From: Paraburkholderia sp. FT54
GTDB lineage: Bacteria; Pseudomonadota; Gammaproteobacteria; Burkholderiales; Burkholderiaceae
Reading direction: 5' to 3'
Assembly (NCBI RefSeq): GCF_031585635.1
Contig: NZ_CP134195.1
Span: forward strand, 1,178,001-1,242,000
Length of the DNA: 64,000 nt
Numbering within the stretch: the first letter of the stretch is position 1; the number at the start of each line of letters is the position of its first letter. Positions 45,580 through 55,080 of the stretch are shown here, one piece after another. Both the position numbers and the translations under genes were made by a program. The notes below the pieces were generated by a model. The model had not been told where the DNA came from and ran no database searches. It saw only the letters and a list, made by a program, of their open reading frames with translations.

Positions 45580-46328
45580 TCCCCGCGCTCGCGCTCTACG
45601 GCATCGAAAAACGCTTCGGCTCCACGCAGATTCTGCGCGGTGTCGATCTCGCGATCCAACCCGGCGAGCGTCACGCGTTGATCGGCCCGAACGGCGCGGG
45701 CAAGTCGACGCTCTTCAATCTGATCGCCGGCGGCGCGCGGCCGAACGCCGGGCGCATCGATCTGTTCGGTGCCGAGATCACGCGCCTCGCGCCGGCCGCG
45801 ATCACGCGTCGCGGGCTCGCGCGCAGCTTCCAGAACACCAGCGTGTTCTCGCGCCTCACCGTGTTCGACAATCTGCGCTGCGCGGCGATGTTGGCGGAGC
45901 GCGACCGCACGCGCTGGTGGCAGCGTTTCAGCGGCTCGCAAACGGTCGATGCGCGCGCCTCACAGGTGCTCGACGCAGTGGGCTTGAGCGCGCGCCGTCA
46001 CAGTCTGGCCGGCACGCTCAGCTATGCCGAGCAGCGCGCGCTCGATCTCGGCATCGCGCTCGCGGGCGGCGCGCATACCTTGCTGCTCGACGAGCCGACG
46101 GCCGGCATGAATCGCGCGGAAGCGGCGCGCGCCATCGAACTGATTCGCGAGACCACGGCGGGCCGCACGCTGCTGATGGTCGAGCATGACATGGACGCGG
46201 TCTTCGCGATCGCCGATCGCATTTCGGTGCTCGTGCAAGGACGCATCATCGCGAGCGGCACGCCGGCGGCGATTCGCGCGGACGCGGCGGTGCGCGCCGC
46301 GTATCTCGGCGAAGGGTTCGGCTCATGA
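45576..46328 (+). CDS. livG: ABC transporter ATP-binding protein LivG
   Basis: A 250-residue ATPase. Walker A is GPNGAGKST (Lys43), the signature is LSYAEQRALDLGIAL and Walker B LLLDEPTAGMN, followed by EHDMDAVFAIADRISVL. It has the LivG-specific segment ARSFQNTSVFSRLTVFDNL. The start codon overlaps the livM stop (ATGA) and its stop overlaps the livF start the same way. Confidence 0.94.
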   Translation: MIPALALYGIEKRFGSTQILRGVDLAIQPGERHALIGPNGAGKSTLFNLIAGGARPNAGRIDLFGAEITRLAPAAITRRGLARSFQNTSVFSRLTVFDNLRCAAMLAERDRTRWWQRFSGSQTVDARASQVLDAVGLSARRHSLAGTLSYAEQRALDLGIALAGGAHTLLLDEPTAGMNRAEAARAIELIRETTAGRTLLMVEHDMDAVFAIADRISVLVQGRIIASGTPAAIRADAAVRAAYLGEGFGS

Positions 46329-47038
46329 GCGCCTTGCTCGAGATTCGCGCGCTGAACGCGTGGTACGGCGCGAGCCAGGCGTTGCACGGCGTGACGCTGG
46401 GCATCGAGGCGGGCGAAGTGCTGGCGCTGGTCGGCCGCAACGGCTCGGGCCGCTCGACGCTCGCGCGCGCGATCATGGGCCTCGTGCGCAGCGAAGGCGA
46501 GTTGCGTTTCGCGGGCCGTGCGCTCGGCGGTCTGCGCACCTTCGAGATTGCGCGTCTCGGCCTCGGCTATGTGCCCGAACATCGCGACGTTTTTCCGACG
46601 CTGAGCGTGCACGAGAATCTGCAACTCGGTGTCGCACCGCAGAACCGTGGCCGTGCGCCGCGCTTCACCATCGACGACGCCTACACGCTATTCCCCGTGC
46701 TGGGCGAACGAAAGCGCACGCGCGCGGGCGCGCTGTCAGGCGGCGAGCAGCAGATGCTGACGCTCGCGCGGGCGTTGCTCGGCGACCCCGATCTGCTCGT
46801 CATCGACGAACCCGGCGAGGGCCTCGCGAGTCTCGTGATGGCGCAGGTCGCCGGATGCTTGCGGACGCTGCGCGATCGCGGCGTGGCGATGCTGTTGATC
46901 GAGCAGCGTCTGGTGATCGCGCAGGACATCGCCAGCCGCGTCGCGGTGATGGGGCACGGTGAAGTCGTGTTCGACGGTGCGCTCGCGTCGTTCCTGCAGC
47001 GGACCGATGTGATGCGCGAATGGCTCGGAGTAGGTTGA
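46325..47038 (+). CDS. livF: ABC transporter ATP-binding protein LivF with Arg in Walker A
   Basis: A 237-residue ATPase of the LivF type (LNAWYGASQALHGVTL, LGYVPEHRDVFPTLSVHENL, LSGGEQQMLTLARALLG, LVIDEPGEGL). The Walker A loop is GRNGSGRST, with Arg43 where nearly all ABC ATPases have the phosphate-binding Lys. Signature and Walker B are intact. In a heterodimer with LivG one weakened site may be tolerated. The codon is CGC, so the change is not explained by one ambiguous base. Confidence 0.92.
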   Translation: MSALLEIRALNAWYGASQALHGVTLGIEAGEVLALVGRNGSGRSTLARAIMGLVRSEGELRFAGRALGGLRTFEIARLGLGYVPEHRDVFPTLSVHENLQLGVAPQNRGRAPRFTIDDAYTLFPVLGERKRTRAGALSGGEQQMLTLARALLGDPDLLVIDEPGEGLASLVMAQVAGCLRTLRDRGVAMLLIEQRLVIAQDIASRVAVMGHGEVVFDGALASFLQRTDVMREWLGVG

Positions 47039-47050
47039 GCGAACCTCACG

Positions 47051-47075
47051 CGCGGAGCTTTTCGAAAGCGCCGCG
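47051..47075. terminator. Hairpin between convergent livF and iolB
   Basis: CGCGG-A-GCTTT, loop TCG, AAAGC-G-CCGCG. It is a symmetrical stem-loop lying between two convergent operon ends; there is no T tract, so efficiency is uncertain. Confidence 0.45.
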
Positions 47076-47087
47076 CGGGCCGCAACA

Positions 47088-47888
47088 TCAAGCGTCCTTA
47101 TTGATGATCCACTCATGCGCCGGGTCGTTGCGGAAATGCCAGACGCGCTGTCCGCCCGCCATCACGTTCAGATAATAGGAGTCGTACCCGTATGGCACGA
47201 CCACCGGATGATACCCACGTGGCACCATCACGACGTCGTGATTCTCGACGGCCATCGACTCGTCGATGTCGCGCATATCGGTGTACACGCGCTGAAACGC
47301 GAAGCCTTGCGGCGGGTCGAGCCGGTGATAGTAAGTCTCTTCGAGCGAACTCTCGTGCGGGACATTGTCGGTGTCGTGCTTGTGCGGCGGGTAGCTCGAA
47401 GCGTGTCCGCCAGGCGTTCTGACTTCCACCACCAACAGAGACTCCGCGGGCTCGGTCTGCGGAAGAATATCGCATACATATCGCGTATTCAGCCCTTTGC
47501 CGCGTGTGGAGCGTTTCATCGAAGCGGGCTCGATCAACCTCGCCGGAAATTCGCCTTTGGCAGGCGCGCTCGCCACGCCGATTTCGGCATCACGGCTAGC
47601 GCGGACCGTCGCCCGCACGTTCGGCGGCAGATACACCGCATACGGCGCGGCGTCCTCGAACACGCTGTCGCGCGAACCCAGCGAACTCCATCGCGTGTCC
47701 GCGGTTTCGATATCGACCGCGCCCGTAAGCACGACGATGCACACTTCGCGCGACGGTTCGAACACATGCACGACTTCGCTCGCGCCCAGGCGATAGGCGG
47801 CAAATCCCACATACCGCCAACACGCCGACTCCGGTGTTACTCGCGCGATTGTCTGGCCTTCGCGCTGCGCCTTCACCAATAAGCTCAT
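47088..47888 (-). CDS. iolB: 5-deoxy-glucuronate isomerase IolB
   Basis: A 266-residue cupin-type isomerase that converts 5-deoxy-D-glucuronate to 2-deoxy-5-keto-gluconate in myo-inositol breakdown. Motifs: SSYPPHKHDTDN (metal-binding His residues), LEETYYHRLDPPQGFAFQRVYT, VENHDVVMVPRGYHPVVVPYGYDSYYLNVMAG, all characteristic of IolB. Last gene of the minus-strand inositol operon; its ATG overlaps the iolE stop by 4 bases. Confidence 0.95.
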   Translation of the reverse strand: MSLLVKAQREGQTIARVTPESACWRYVGFAAYRLGASEVVHVFEPSREVCIVVLTGAVDIETADTRWSSLGSRDSVFEDAAPYAVYLPPNVRATVRASRDAEIGVASAPAKGEFPARLIEPASMKRSTRGKGLNTRYVCDILPQTEPAESLLVVEVRTPGGHASSYPPHKHDTDNVPHESSLEETYYHRLDPPQGFAFQRVYTDMRDIDESMAVENHDVVMVPRGYHPVVVPYGYDSYYLNVMAGGQRVWHFRNDPAHEWIINKDA

Positions 47889-48811
47889 GCTGCCTCCTGC
47901 TGAGTGCCGCCGGCGACGCCGAGCGGCGCATCGACCAGCGCGCGTAATGTCCTGTAGCCTTTCTGCGCATACTCGAACGAGGGCGCCACGACCGGATCCT
48001 GTTCGGCTTCCACCACCAGCCAGCCGCAATAACCGTGCCGCTTCAGGCGCTCGATGATCGCGGGGAAATTCACCGCGCCGTCGCCCGGCACCGTGAAGGC
48101 GCCGGCGATGACCGCGTCGAGAAAACTCCAGTTGCGATTGCGCGCGAGCTTCATGACGGCGGGGCGCACGTCCTTGCAATGCACGTGGCAAACGCGCCCG
48201 ATATGCTTGTCGAGCACGGCGAGCGGATCGCCGCCGGCAAACGTGATATGCCCCGCGTCGAACAGCAGGCCGACGGCATCGCTCGTGCGTGCCATCAGTT
48301 GATCGACATCGGCCGGCGTCTCGACATACGCGCCCATATGGTGATGATAGGCGAGCCGCACGCCACGGCTTGACGTATAACGCGCGAATTCGTCGACGCG
48401 CGCCGCGTAGGCGGCCCATTGCGCGTCGCTAAAAAAACGCGGGCGCTGGTAAAGCGGCTGCGGCGCGCCCTGAATCGAATCGGCGACCTCGCCGTACACC
48501 ATCGCCGTCGCGCCGTTTTGCGCGAGCAGTTCGAGATGCGGGCCGACGGCGGCGATTTCCTCGTCCACGCTGCGTCGCGCGAGTCGTCCGGAATACCAGC
48601 CCGAAACCAGCGCGAGATCGTATTGCGCGAGCAGTGTCTTCAATGCCTGCGGTTCGCGCGGAAACTTGTTGCCGAGTTCGAAGCCTTGATAGCCGATCTC
48701 GCGGCCTTCCGTCAGCGCCACCTCGAGCGGCGTCTCGCCGCCGAGCGAAGGCAGATCGTCGTTCATCCACGATAACGGATTGATGCCGATACGTACGTCG
48801 AAAGCAGTCAT
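47885..48811 (-). CDS. iolE: myo-Inosose-2 dehydratase IolE
   Basis: A 308-residue TIM-barrel enzyme (xylose-isomerase-like) that removes water from 2-keto-myo-inositol. Motifs: RIGINPLSWMNDDLPSLGGETPLEVAL at the start, GYQGFELGNKFP, LAYHHHMGAYVET, LLFDAGHITFAGGD and VHCKDVRP, with metal-binding His/Glu/Asp in conserved places. Start at 48811 with GAGGA upstream. Located between iolD (10-base gap) and iolB (overlap). Confidence 0.95.
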   Translation of the reverse strand: MTAFDVRIGINPLSWMNDDLPSLGGETPLEVALTEGREIGYQGFELGNKFPREPQALKTLLAQYDLALVSGWYSGRLARRSVDEEIAAVGPHLELLAQNGATAMVYGEVADSIQGAPQPLYQRPRFFSDAQWAAYAARVDEFARYTSSRGVRLAYHHHMGAYVETPADVDQLMARTSDAVGLLFDAGHITFAGGDPLAVLDKHIGRVCHVHCKDVRPAVMKLARNRNWSFLDAVIAGAFTVPGDGAVNFPAIIERLKRHGYCGWLVVEAEQDPVVAPSFEYAQKGYRTLRALVDAPLGVAGGTQQEAA

Positions 48812-48821
48812 GCGGGCGTCC

Positions 48822-50798
48822 TCATTCGTTGTCCGTGGGGCCTGTGTTCGGGTCGGAGCTGGCCGCCGGTTCGGCGCGGGCCGCAAGCTGCGTTTCGTAC
48901 TTCGCGCGCGCGTCTCGCACAGCGGGGCGCGCCGACACTTCCGGCACCGCCACTTCCCACCACCAGCCGCCCTCGTCGGTGGTGCGGGCCGCATCGGTAT
49001 CGATGCTGATGACGTAGGTGCGATCCGCCGCGCGGGCGCGTTCCAAAGCAGTCTCGAGTTCCGCGATATTCGCGACATGCTCGGCCTGTGCGCCGAGCGC
49101 ACGCGCATGCGCGGCGAAATCGATCTTCGGCGCGCCGAGCGGGCCTTGCATGCAGTTCTCGAGCAGGTTGTTGAACGGCGCGCCGCCACAGGCCTGCTGC
49201 AGGCGGTTGATGCAGCCATAGCCGCGATTGTCGAGCACCACGACGATCAGCTTCGCGCCGATCATCACCGAGGTGGCGATCTCGCTGTTCATCATCAGAT
49301 AGCTGCCGTCGCCGAGCATCACGATCACTTCACGCGCGGGCCGGGCGAGCTTCACGCCGAGTCCGCCGGCGATCTCGTAGCCCATGCACGAATAGCCGTA
49401 CTCGACGTGATATGCGCCCGGTTTGCCGGCGCGCCACAGCTTGTGCAATTCGGCGGGCAGGGTGCCGGCCGCGCATACGACGATGTCGTTCGCGGGCGAA
49501 CTGCCGCTCGAACGTTGTATCGCGCCGATCACATCGCCCTCGTAAGGCAGCACGGTGTCGCGTTGCTGTGCATGCGTGAGCGTGCTCACCGTATCGCGCC
49601 AGCTTGAAGCGAGTTTGTGCGCGCGCGCGGTCCATGTGCGGTCCGCGTGCCAGCCTTGCAGGGGTTCGGCGAGCGCTTCGAGCGCGAGACGCGCGTCGGC
49701 TTCGACCACCAGCGCGCGATGCTTGAGACCGTCGAACGCATTGGCGTTGATGGCCACCACATCGGCTTGCGTGAACAAGGTGTTCGAGCCGGTGGTGAAG
49801 TCCTGCAAGCGGGTGCCGATGGCCAGCACGCAATCGGCGTCGTGCGCGAGCGCGTTCGCGGCGGGCGAGCCCGTCACGCCGAGCGCACCGGCGTTCAGCG
49901 GATCGTTCCAGGCAAGCGCGCCCTTGCCGCCCTGCGTTTCCGCGACCGGAACGCCGTGCGTGGTTGAGAAACGGTGCAGCGCATCGGTCGCGCGGCTGTA
50001 GAGCACGCCGCCACCCGCAACGATCAATGGCCGCTTCGCATGCCGCAGATGCGCGAAGGCGGCCTCGATCTCGTCGACGCGCGGCGCGGGCGAATGAAAC
50101 GTGACGACGCGCGGCTTGAAGAAGTCGACGGGGAAATCCCATGCCTGCGCCTGCACGTCTTGCGGCAACGCGAGCGTGACGGGACCGCACAAGGCGGCGT
50201 CGGTCAGCACACGTACGGCACGCGGCAGCGCATTCAACAATTGCGCCGGATGGACGATGCGGTCGAAGTAACGCGACACCGGTTTGAGCGCGTCGTTGGC
50301 GGACACGCCGCCGTCCTGGAAGTCTTCGAGCTGCTGCAACACCGGGTCGGGGGCGCGCGAGACAAAGATATCGCCGGGCAACAGCAGCACCGGCAAACGG
50401 TTCACGTGGGCGAGCGCCGCCGCGGTCACGAGGTTGGTGGCGCCCGGTCCGATCGACGTCGTGACGGCCATCATGCGGCGGCGGAAATGCGCCTTCGCAT
50501 AGGCGATCGCGCTATGCGCCATCGCCTGTTCGTTGTGGGCGCGCAAGGTGGGCAATTCTTCGCGGTGCTGATAGAGCGCCTCGCCGATCCCCGCGACGTT
50601 GCCATGGCCGAAGATGGCGAACACGCCGCCGAATAGCGGCTCGGCGCCCTGGCCGTCCTCCGTCGCGACGCGTTGCGCGGCGAGATAGCGGACCAGCGCC
50701 TGCGCGGTCGTCAGGCGCACCGTGCCGCCCGAGCCTGTGCGAGTGTGGCTGGCGTCGTTGGCGGACGCCGCGTCGTGATGCAATACGCGCTGATTCAT
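48822..50798 (-). CDS. iolD: 3D-(3,5/4)-trihydroxycyclohexane-1,2-dione hydrolase IolD
   Basis: A 658-residue thiamine-diphosphate enzyme that opens the inositol-derived ring. Motifs: LFGGVFAIFGHGNVAGIGEAL at the N-terminus, HNEQAMAHSAIAYAK (catalytic Glu of the PYR domain), and the ThDP-binding stretch MLGDGSYLMMNSEIATSVMIGAKLIVVVLDN. Its start overlaps the iolC stop (ATGA). Length and motifs match IolD. Confidence 0.95.
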   Translation of the reverse strand: MNQRVLHHDAASANDASHTRTGSGGTVRLTTAQALVRYLAAQRVATEDGQGAEPLFGGVFAIFGHGNVAGIGEALYQHREELPTLRAHNEQAMAHSAIAYAKAHFRRRMMAVTTSIGPGATNLVTAAALAHVNRLPVLLLPGDIFVSRAPDPVLQQLEDFQDGGVSANDALKPVSRYFDRIVHPAQLLNALPRAVRVLTDAALCGPVTLALPQDVQAQAWDFPVDFFKPRVVTFHSPAPRVDEIEAAFAHLRHAKRPLIVAGGGVLYSRATDALHRFSTTHGVPVAETQGGKGALAWNDPLNAGALGVTGSPAANALAHDADCVLAIGTRLQDFTTGSNTLFTQADVVAINANAFDGLKHRALVVEADARLALEALAEPLQGWHADRTWTARAHKLASSWRDTVSTLTHAQQRDTVLPYEGDVIGAIQRSSGSSPANDIVVCAAGTLPAELHKLWRAGKPGAYHVEYGYSCMGYEIAGGLGVKLARPAREVIVMLGDGSYLMMNSEIATSVMIGAKLIVVVLDNRGYGCINRLQQACGGAPFNNLLENCMQGPLGAPKIDFAAHARALGAQAEHVANIAELETALERARAADRTYVISIDTDAARTTDEGGWWWEVAVPEVSARPAVRDARAKYETQLAARAEPAASSDPNTGPTDNE

Positions 50799-52849
50799 GC
50801 GGCTTGCTCCTGATGGACATGGTTCGGCGCGCTGGTTTGCGCGGCGCTCGCGCCACGCGTCGCACGCCACGAAGCGATCAGTGTCTCGAAGGTGCGGCGC
50901 ACGCGCGCGATCAGCTCGTCGTCGCCGATTTCTCCGGCGAGCCACGCATGACTCGGCTCGTGGAAGATCGTGCGGCCGACCGTGAAGCCGCGGCACGTCG
51001 CCGACTGCGCCGCCGCGCGAAAGCCCTCGTCCAGCTGCTCGACGGCCGCCGACAAGCCGAGCAGCACCACGCCGCGACAATAGGGATCGCGCTCGGCGAT
51101 CAGCGCATCGACGTGGCGCCATTGCACGGCATCCATCGGTTCGAGCTTCCACCACTCGGGATAGATGCCGATGTTGTACAGCCGCTTCAACGCGCGATAC
51201 ACGGTGTCCGGCGCGTGCGGCAGATGCGCGTGTTTCGGCGGAATCACTTCTAGCAGCAGCTCATGGCCGCTCGCTTGCGTGGCGTCGTAGAGCGAGCGTA
51301 GTTGCGCTTCCTGTTCGAGACGCTGCTCGATGGGTTCGTCGGGATGAAACTGCACGAGGCATTTGACGATATGCTCCTGCGGCCACGGGATCAGCGTGGT
51401 GCCGATCGAACGGCCGTGATCGAACACGAGCGGCACGGAGCCTGGCAGTTCCACCGGCCGGCCGATCCACCAGCCACGCCCGGTGGCCGCGTTCAGCGCG
51501 TCCTGGCCGTAGCGGTCGTCGATCAGCACGCCGATGCGGTTCTGCAGACCCAACGCGCTTTCGGTTTGCGCGACGGCTTCGACGAACAGGCCCTTCAGGC
51601 GCGCAATGCGCGCTTCGTCGGCGCCGGTTTGCTGCGCCAGTTCGAAGAACTGGTTGCGATGGTCGAAGGCGAAACCGAGCACTTCGTCCCATTGTTTGCG
51701 AGCCGGCGAGACGCGATGCAAACGCGCGAGCGTCGCGTCGCGATCCGGGCGGCGCATGCGCTGCGGATCGGCTTTCGCTTCGCGCAGGAAGTAGTCGAGT
51801 TCGGCGGGCGTCGGCATGGCCGGCGCGCAGCCGTGCCGCGAGACGACCAGCGCGCCGCTCGCGTTGGCGGCGCGCGCGCACGCTTCGAGCGGTTGATCGC
51901 GCAGCCATCCCGAGAGAAAACCTGAGGCGAACGCGTCTCCCGCGCCGAGCACGTTCAGCACTTCGACTTCCACGCCGCCTTGAATCGGTACGTCGTCGAG
52001 CGAGGTGGGCACCGGGCCGTCGATGATCTGGCAGCCCAGCGGTCCACGCTTGAGTACGAGCGTGGCCGGCGTGACGGCGCGCACCATCGCGAGTGCATCG
52101 ACCAGTTCGGTCTTGCCGCCGGCAATGCGGAATTCCTCTTCGGTGCCGATCACCAGGTCGAACAAGGGCAGAATGCGCTGCAAATGCGCGGTGACGCCTT
52201 CGCTCGCGACAAAACGCGTTTCACCGTCCGCTTTGCCGGTAAGACCCCACAGCACGGGGCGATAGTCGATATCGAGCACGGTGCCCACCTGGTTGCGGCG
52301 CGCGTAGTCCAGCGCGCGGCGGCTCGTGCGGTTCACCTGTTCGGTGGAAAAGTGCGTGCCGGTGATCAACAGCGCTTTCGACGACGCAATGAAGGCCTCG
52401 TCGAAATCCGCTTCATCCACCGCCATATCCGCGCAGTTCTCGCGGTAGAAGATCAGCGGGAAAGTATCGCGGTCTTTCAGGCCGAGCAGCACGAGCGCGG
52501 TCAGACGCTCCTGATCGATGCGCACGTGGCTGACGTCGCAGCCCTCCTTGGTGAGCGTCTCGGTGAGAAAGCGGCCCATGTGATCGTTGCCGACGCGCGC
52601 CAGCATCGACGACGCGAGGCCGAGCCGCGCGCAGCCGAACGCGATATTCGCCGACGACCCGCCGAGATACTTCGCGAAACTCGACACGTCTTCGAGCCGC
52701 GCGCCGACTTGCTGCGCGTAAAGGTCGACGGCTAGGCGGCCGAGGCAGACGATGTCGCGGCTGCGGCCCGGCGCGAAACGGCTGCCGGTGGCCGGCGCCG
52801 AAGCGGACGCGTCGTACGTGACGCCGCTGGATGTGCTGGAATGATCCAT
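50795..52849 (-). CDS. iolC: Bifunctional 5-dehydro-2-deoxygluconokinase IolC fused to DUF2090
   Basis: A 684-residue two-part protein. Residues ~30-345 are a PfkB-type sugar kinase (DIVCLGRLAVDLYAQQ, KYLGGSSANIAFGCARLG, and the catalytic GAGDAFASGF), which phosphorylates 2-deoxy-5-keto-gluconate. Residues ~365-670 match DUF2090, a TIM-barrel related to class I aldolases (LGFAFDHRNQFFELA, LIDDRYGQDALNAATGRGWWIGRPVE). In Bacillus the following aldolase step is done by a separate IolJ, so the fused domain may supply or assist it; that is inference. Such fusions are common in proteobacterial iol loci. Confidence 0.94.
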   Translation of the reverse strand: MDHSSTSSGVTYDASASAPATGSRFAPGRSRDIVCLGRLAVDLYAQQVGARLEDVSSFAKYLGGSSANIAFGCARLGLASSMLARVGNDHMGRFLTETLTKEGCDVSHVRIDQERLTALVLLGLKDRDTFPLIFYRENCADMAVDEADFDEAFIASSKALLITGTHFSTEQVNRTSRRALDYARRNQVGTVLDIDYRPVLWGLTGKADGETRFVASEGVTAHLQRILPLFDLVIGTEEEFRIAGGKTELVDALAMVRAVTPATLVLKRGPLGCQIIDGPVPTSLDDVPIQGGVEVEVLNVLGAGDAFASGFLSGWLRDQPLEACARAANASGALVVSRHGCAPAMPTPAELDYFLREAKADPQRMRRPDRDATLARLHRVSPARKQWDEVLGFAFDHRNQFFELAQQTGADEARIARLKGLFVEAVAQTESALGLQNRIGVLIDDRYGQDALNAATGRGWWIGRPVELPGSVPLVFDHGRSIGTTLIPWPQEHIVKCLVQFHPDEPIEQRLEQEAQLRSLYDATQASGHELLLEVIPPKHAHLPHAPDTVYRALKRLYNIGIYPEWWKLEPMDAVQWRHVDALIAERDPYCRGVVLLGLSAAVEQLDEGFRAAAQSATCRGFTVGRTIFHEPSHAWLAGEIGDDELIARVRRTFETLIASWRATRGASAAQTSAPNHVHQEQAA

Positions 52850-52913
52850 GGAGTTTCCTGAATAGCTGGGCGCGGCGCCCTGCGCGATTGCGTCGAACCG
52901 CCGCGCGAATGAA

Positions 52914-53762
52914 TCAGATCGTCGCGCCTTCGAGTTCGCCGATCATCTTCTGCATCTCGGCGCCGCCGGCCATCATGTCGAGCACTTCGTCCTTGCTGAT
53001 GGTTTCCTTGGTGAAGGTGCCGAGCGATTTGCCGCGATTGAGTATCGTGAACGAATCGCCGATCGGATACGCGTGGTGCACGTTGTGCGTAATGAAGATC
53101 ACCGAGATGCCCTTGGCGCGCGCCTTGTGAATCAGCTTGAGCACGTTGAAGCTCTGCTTCACGCCGAGCGCGGCGGTCGGCTCGTCGAGAATCAGCACGC
53201 GCGCGCCGAAGTGAATTGCCCGCGCGATCGCCAGACACTGTTTCTCGCCGCCGGACATGGTGCCGATCGGCTGATGCGCGTCGCGCACGTTGATGCCCAT
53301 TTCGGCGAGCTTGTCGCGCGCGGTGATGGCGCTGGTTTCGAGATCCATCACACTGAGGAAGCCGAACAGTTTCTTTTGCGGCTCGCGTCCCATGAAGAAG
53401 TTGCGCGCCACGGAGAGCAGCGGCACCAGCGCGAGATCCTGATACACGGTGGCGATACCGAGATCGAGCGCATCTTTGGGCGATTCGAACAGCACCGGTT
53501 TGCCGTCCACCAGATACTGGCCGGAAGAGGGCTGATGCACGCCGGCAAGCGTTTTGATCAGCGTCGACTTGCCCGCGCCGTTGTCGCCGAGCAGACAGTG
53601 CACTTCGCCGCGTTTCAGGCGCAAGGTCACGCCGCTTAGGGCGATCACCTTGCCGAAGTATTTGTTGACGTTCTCGAGAGCAAGGATCACGTCTTCCTGC
53701 GGCGCGCCCGCGTTCGGGTTCGAGCCGTCCAGGCCATTCGCTGCGGTGTTCGTATCGGACAT
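52914..53762 (-). CDS. iatA: Inositol-type sugar ABC transporter ATP-binding protein
   Basis: A 282-residue single-ATPase-domain protein. Walker A is [10 protein letters not shown]-loop [21 protein letters not shown], signature [15 protein letters not shown] and Walker [12 protein letters not shown]. It lacks the second ATPase half found in RbsA/MglA/AraG, as in other FrcA-type transporters. Position between the permease gene and iolC indicates myo-inositol import. The symbol follows the Caulobacter inositol system and is assigned by context. Confidence 0.88.
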   Translation of the reverse strand: MSDTNTAANGLDGSNPNAGAPQEDVILALENVNKYFGKVIALSGVTLRLKRGEVHCLLGDNGAGKSTLIKTLAGVHQPSSGQYLVDGKPVLFESPKDALDLGIATVYQDLALVPLLSVARNFFMGREPQKKLFGFLSVMDLETSAITARDKLAEMGINVRDAHQPIGTMSGGEKQCLAIARAIHFGARVLILDEPTAALGVKQSFNVLKLIHKARAKGISVIFITHNVHHAYPIGDSFTILNRGKSLGTFTKETISKDEVLDMMAGGAEMQKMIGELEGATI

Positions 53763-53775
53763 GGTCGTCTCCTCG

Positions 53776-54933
53776 TTACGATTGCGCGACGCGGCGGCGC
53801 ACATAGTGATTGAACAGCACGGCGATCAGCAGCATCACGCCGAGGAACACGCGGAACCAGTCGGAACTGACGTTGGTGTAGGTAATGCCGATCTGCACGA
53901 CGCCGAAGATCAAGGCGCCGAAACACGCGCCGACCACCGACCCGTAACCCCCCGTCAGCAAGGTGCCGCCGATCACCGCGGCGATGATCGCTTCGAATTC
54001 CTTCTGCAAACCGCGGTCGGCCGCGGCCGAACCGATGTCGCACACTTGCAGCACCGCGAACAGGCACGAGCAGAAGGCGGTCAGCACGAACAGCGAAATC
54101 TTCACGCGACGCACCGGCACGCCGACGTTCTTCGCCGCGTTGGCGTCGCCGCCCACTGCGAGAATCCAGTTGCCCGCGCGCGTTTTGGCCAGCACGAACG
54201 CGCACACCGCCGCGAGTCCAAGCCACCACAGAATCACCTTGGGAATGCCCGGCACGAGCGCGTGCCCGTTATCGAGCAAGGTGCCGATGCCGTGATGCGC
54301 GAGCATCGTGAACAGACCATTCAGCGCGACGCCGTGAAACAGCGTATCCGCGAACCAGTCCTGTTGCGCGAGGTCGCCGACACCGGAGACGATGGTGCGG
54401 TCCGCGAACATGATCGAGAGCGCCAGAGTCAGGCCGCGCAGGATGAACAGAAACGCGAGCGTGACGATGAACGAGGGCAGCCGCGTACGCATCACCAGAT
54501 AGCCGTTCAGCGCCCCGAGCAGCATGGAGCCGGCGAACGCGAAGAGGATCGCGAGCGAAATCGGCCAGTGGAAATAGACCGAGGGAATCGCCACCATCAT
54601 GCCGGCGAAACCGATCATCGAGCCGATGGACAGATCGAACTCGCCGGCGATCATCAGCAGACACGCGCCGACGGCGAGAATGCCGAGATACGCGGACACC
54701 TGCGACCAGTTCATCACGCCGTCGAGATTGAACATGCCGGAGTTGCCGGCCGTCAGCGCGAAAACGAGAAACACCAGGACCGCGCCGGAAATTGCCGCGA
54801 ATTCGGGGCGATTCAGCACATGGCCGAACCTGGATTCCTTGCGCAGCCGTTCATCCGAATCGGGCAGCGCGGGCGCTGCCTCGCCGGTATTCGACTTGAC
54901 GTGCGGTGGGAAGTGTTTGCCGGCTACACCCAT
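53776..54933 (-). CDS. iatP: Inositol-type sugar ABC transporter permease
   Basis: A 385-residue RbsC-family permease with about 10 helices. Motifs: [79 protein letters not shown] and [33 protein letters not shown]. Cytosolic N-terminal tail of ~45 residues. Sits between the binding-protein gene (about 145-base gap) and the ATPase gene (13-base gap). Confidence 0.88.
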   Translation of the reverse strand: MGVAGKHFPPHVKSNTGEAAPALPDSDERLRKESRFGHVLNRPEFAAISGAVLVFLVFALTAGNSGMFNLDGVMNWSQVSAYLGILAVGACLLMIAGEFDLSIGSMIGFAGMMVAIPSVYFHWPISLAILFAFAGSMLLGALNGYLVMRTRLPSFIVTLAFLFILRGLTLALSIMFADRTIVSGVGDLAQQDWFADTLFHGVALNGLFTMLAHHGIGTLLDNGHALVPGIPKVILWWLGLAAVCAFVLAKTRAGNWILAVGGDANAAKNVGVPVRRVKISLFVLTAFCSCLFAVLQVCDIGSAAADRGLQKEFEAIIAAVIGGTLLTGGYGSVVGACFGALIFGVVQIGITYTNVSSDWFRVFLGVMLLIAVLFNHYVRRRVAQS

Positions 54934-55080
54934 GATGTCTCCTTGGAGCCCGACCGTGTGCGGCTCGTACGCGAGGATGCGTGGCGAGAACGACAGCCGG
55001 TGAAATGCGCGGTGGCGGCGGGCGGCCCGCCCGGTATCGAAGCGGTGCCCGCCGTGCGCGTGACTAGCTAGAGAAAAGAA

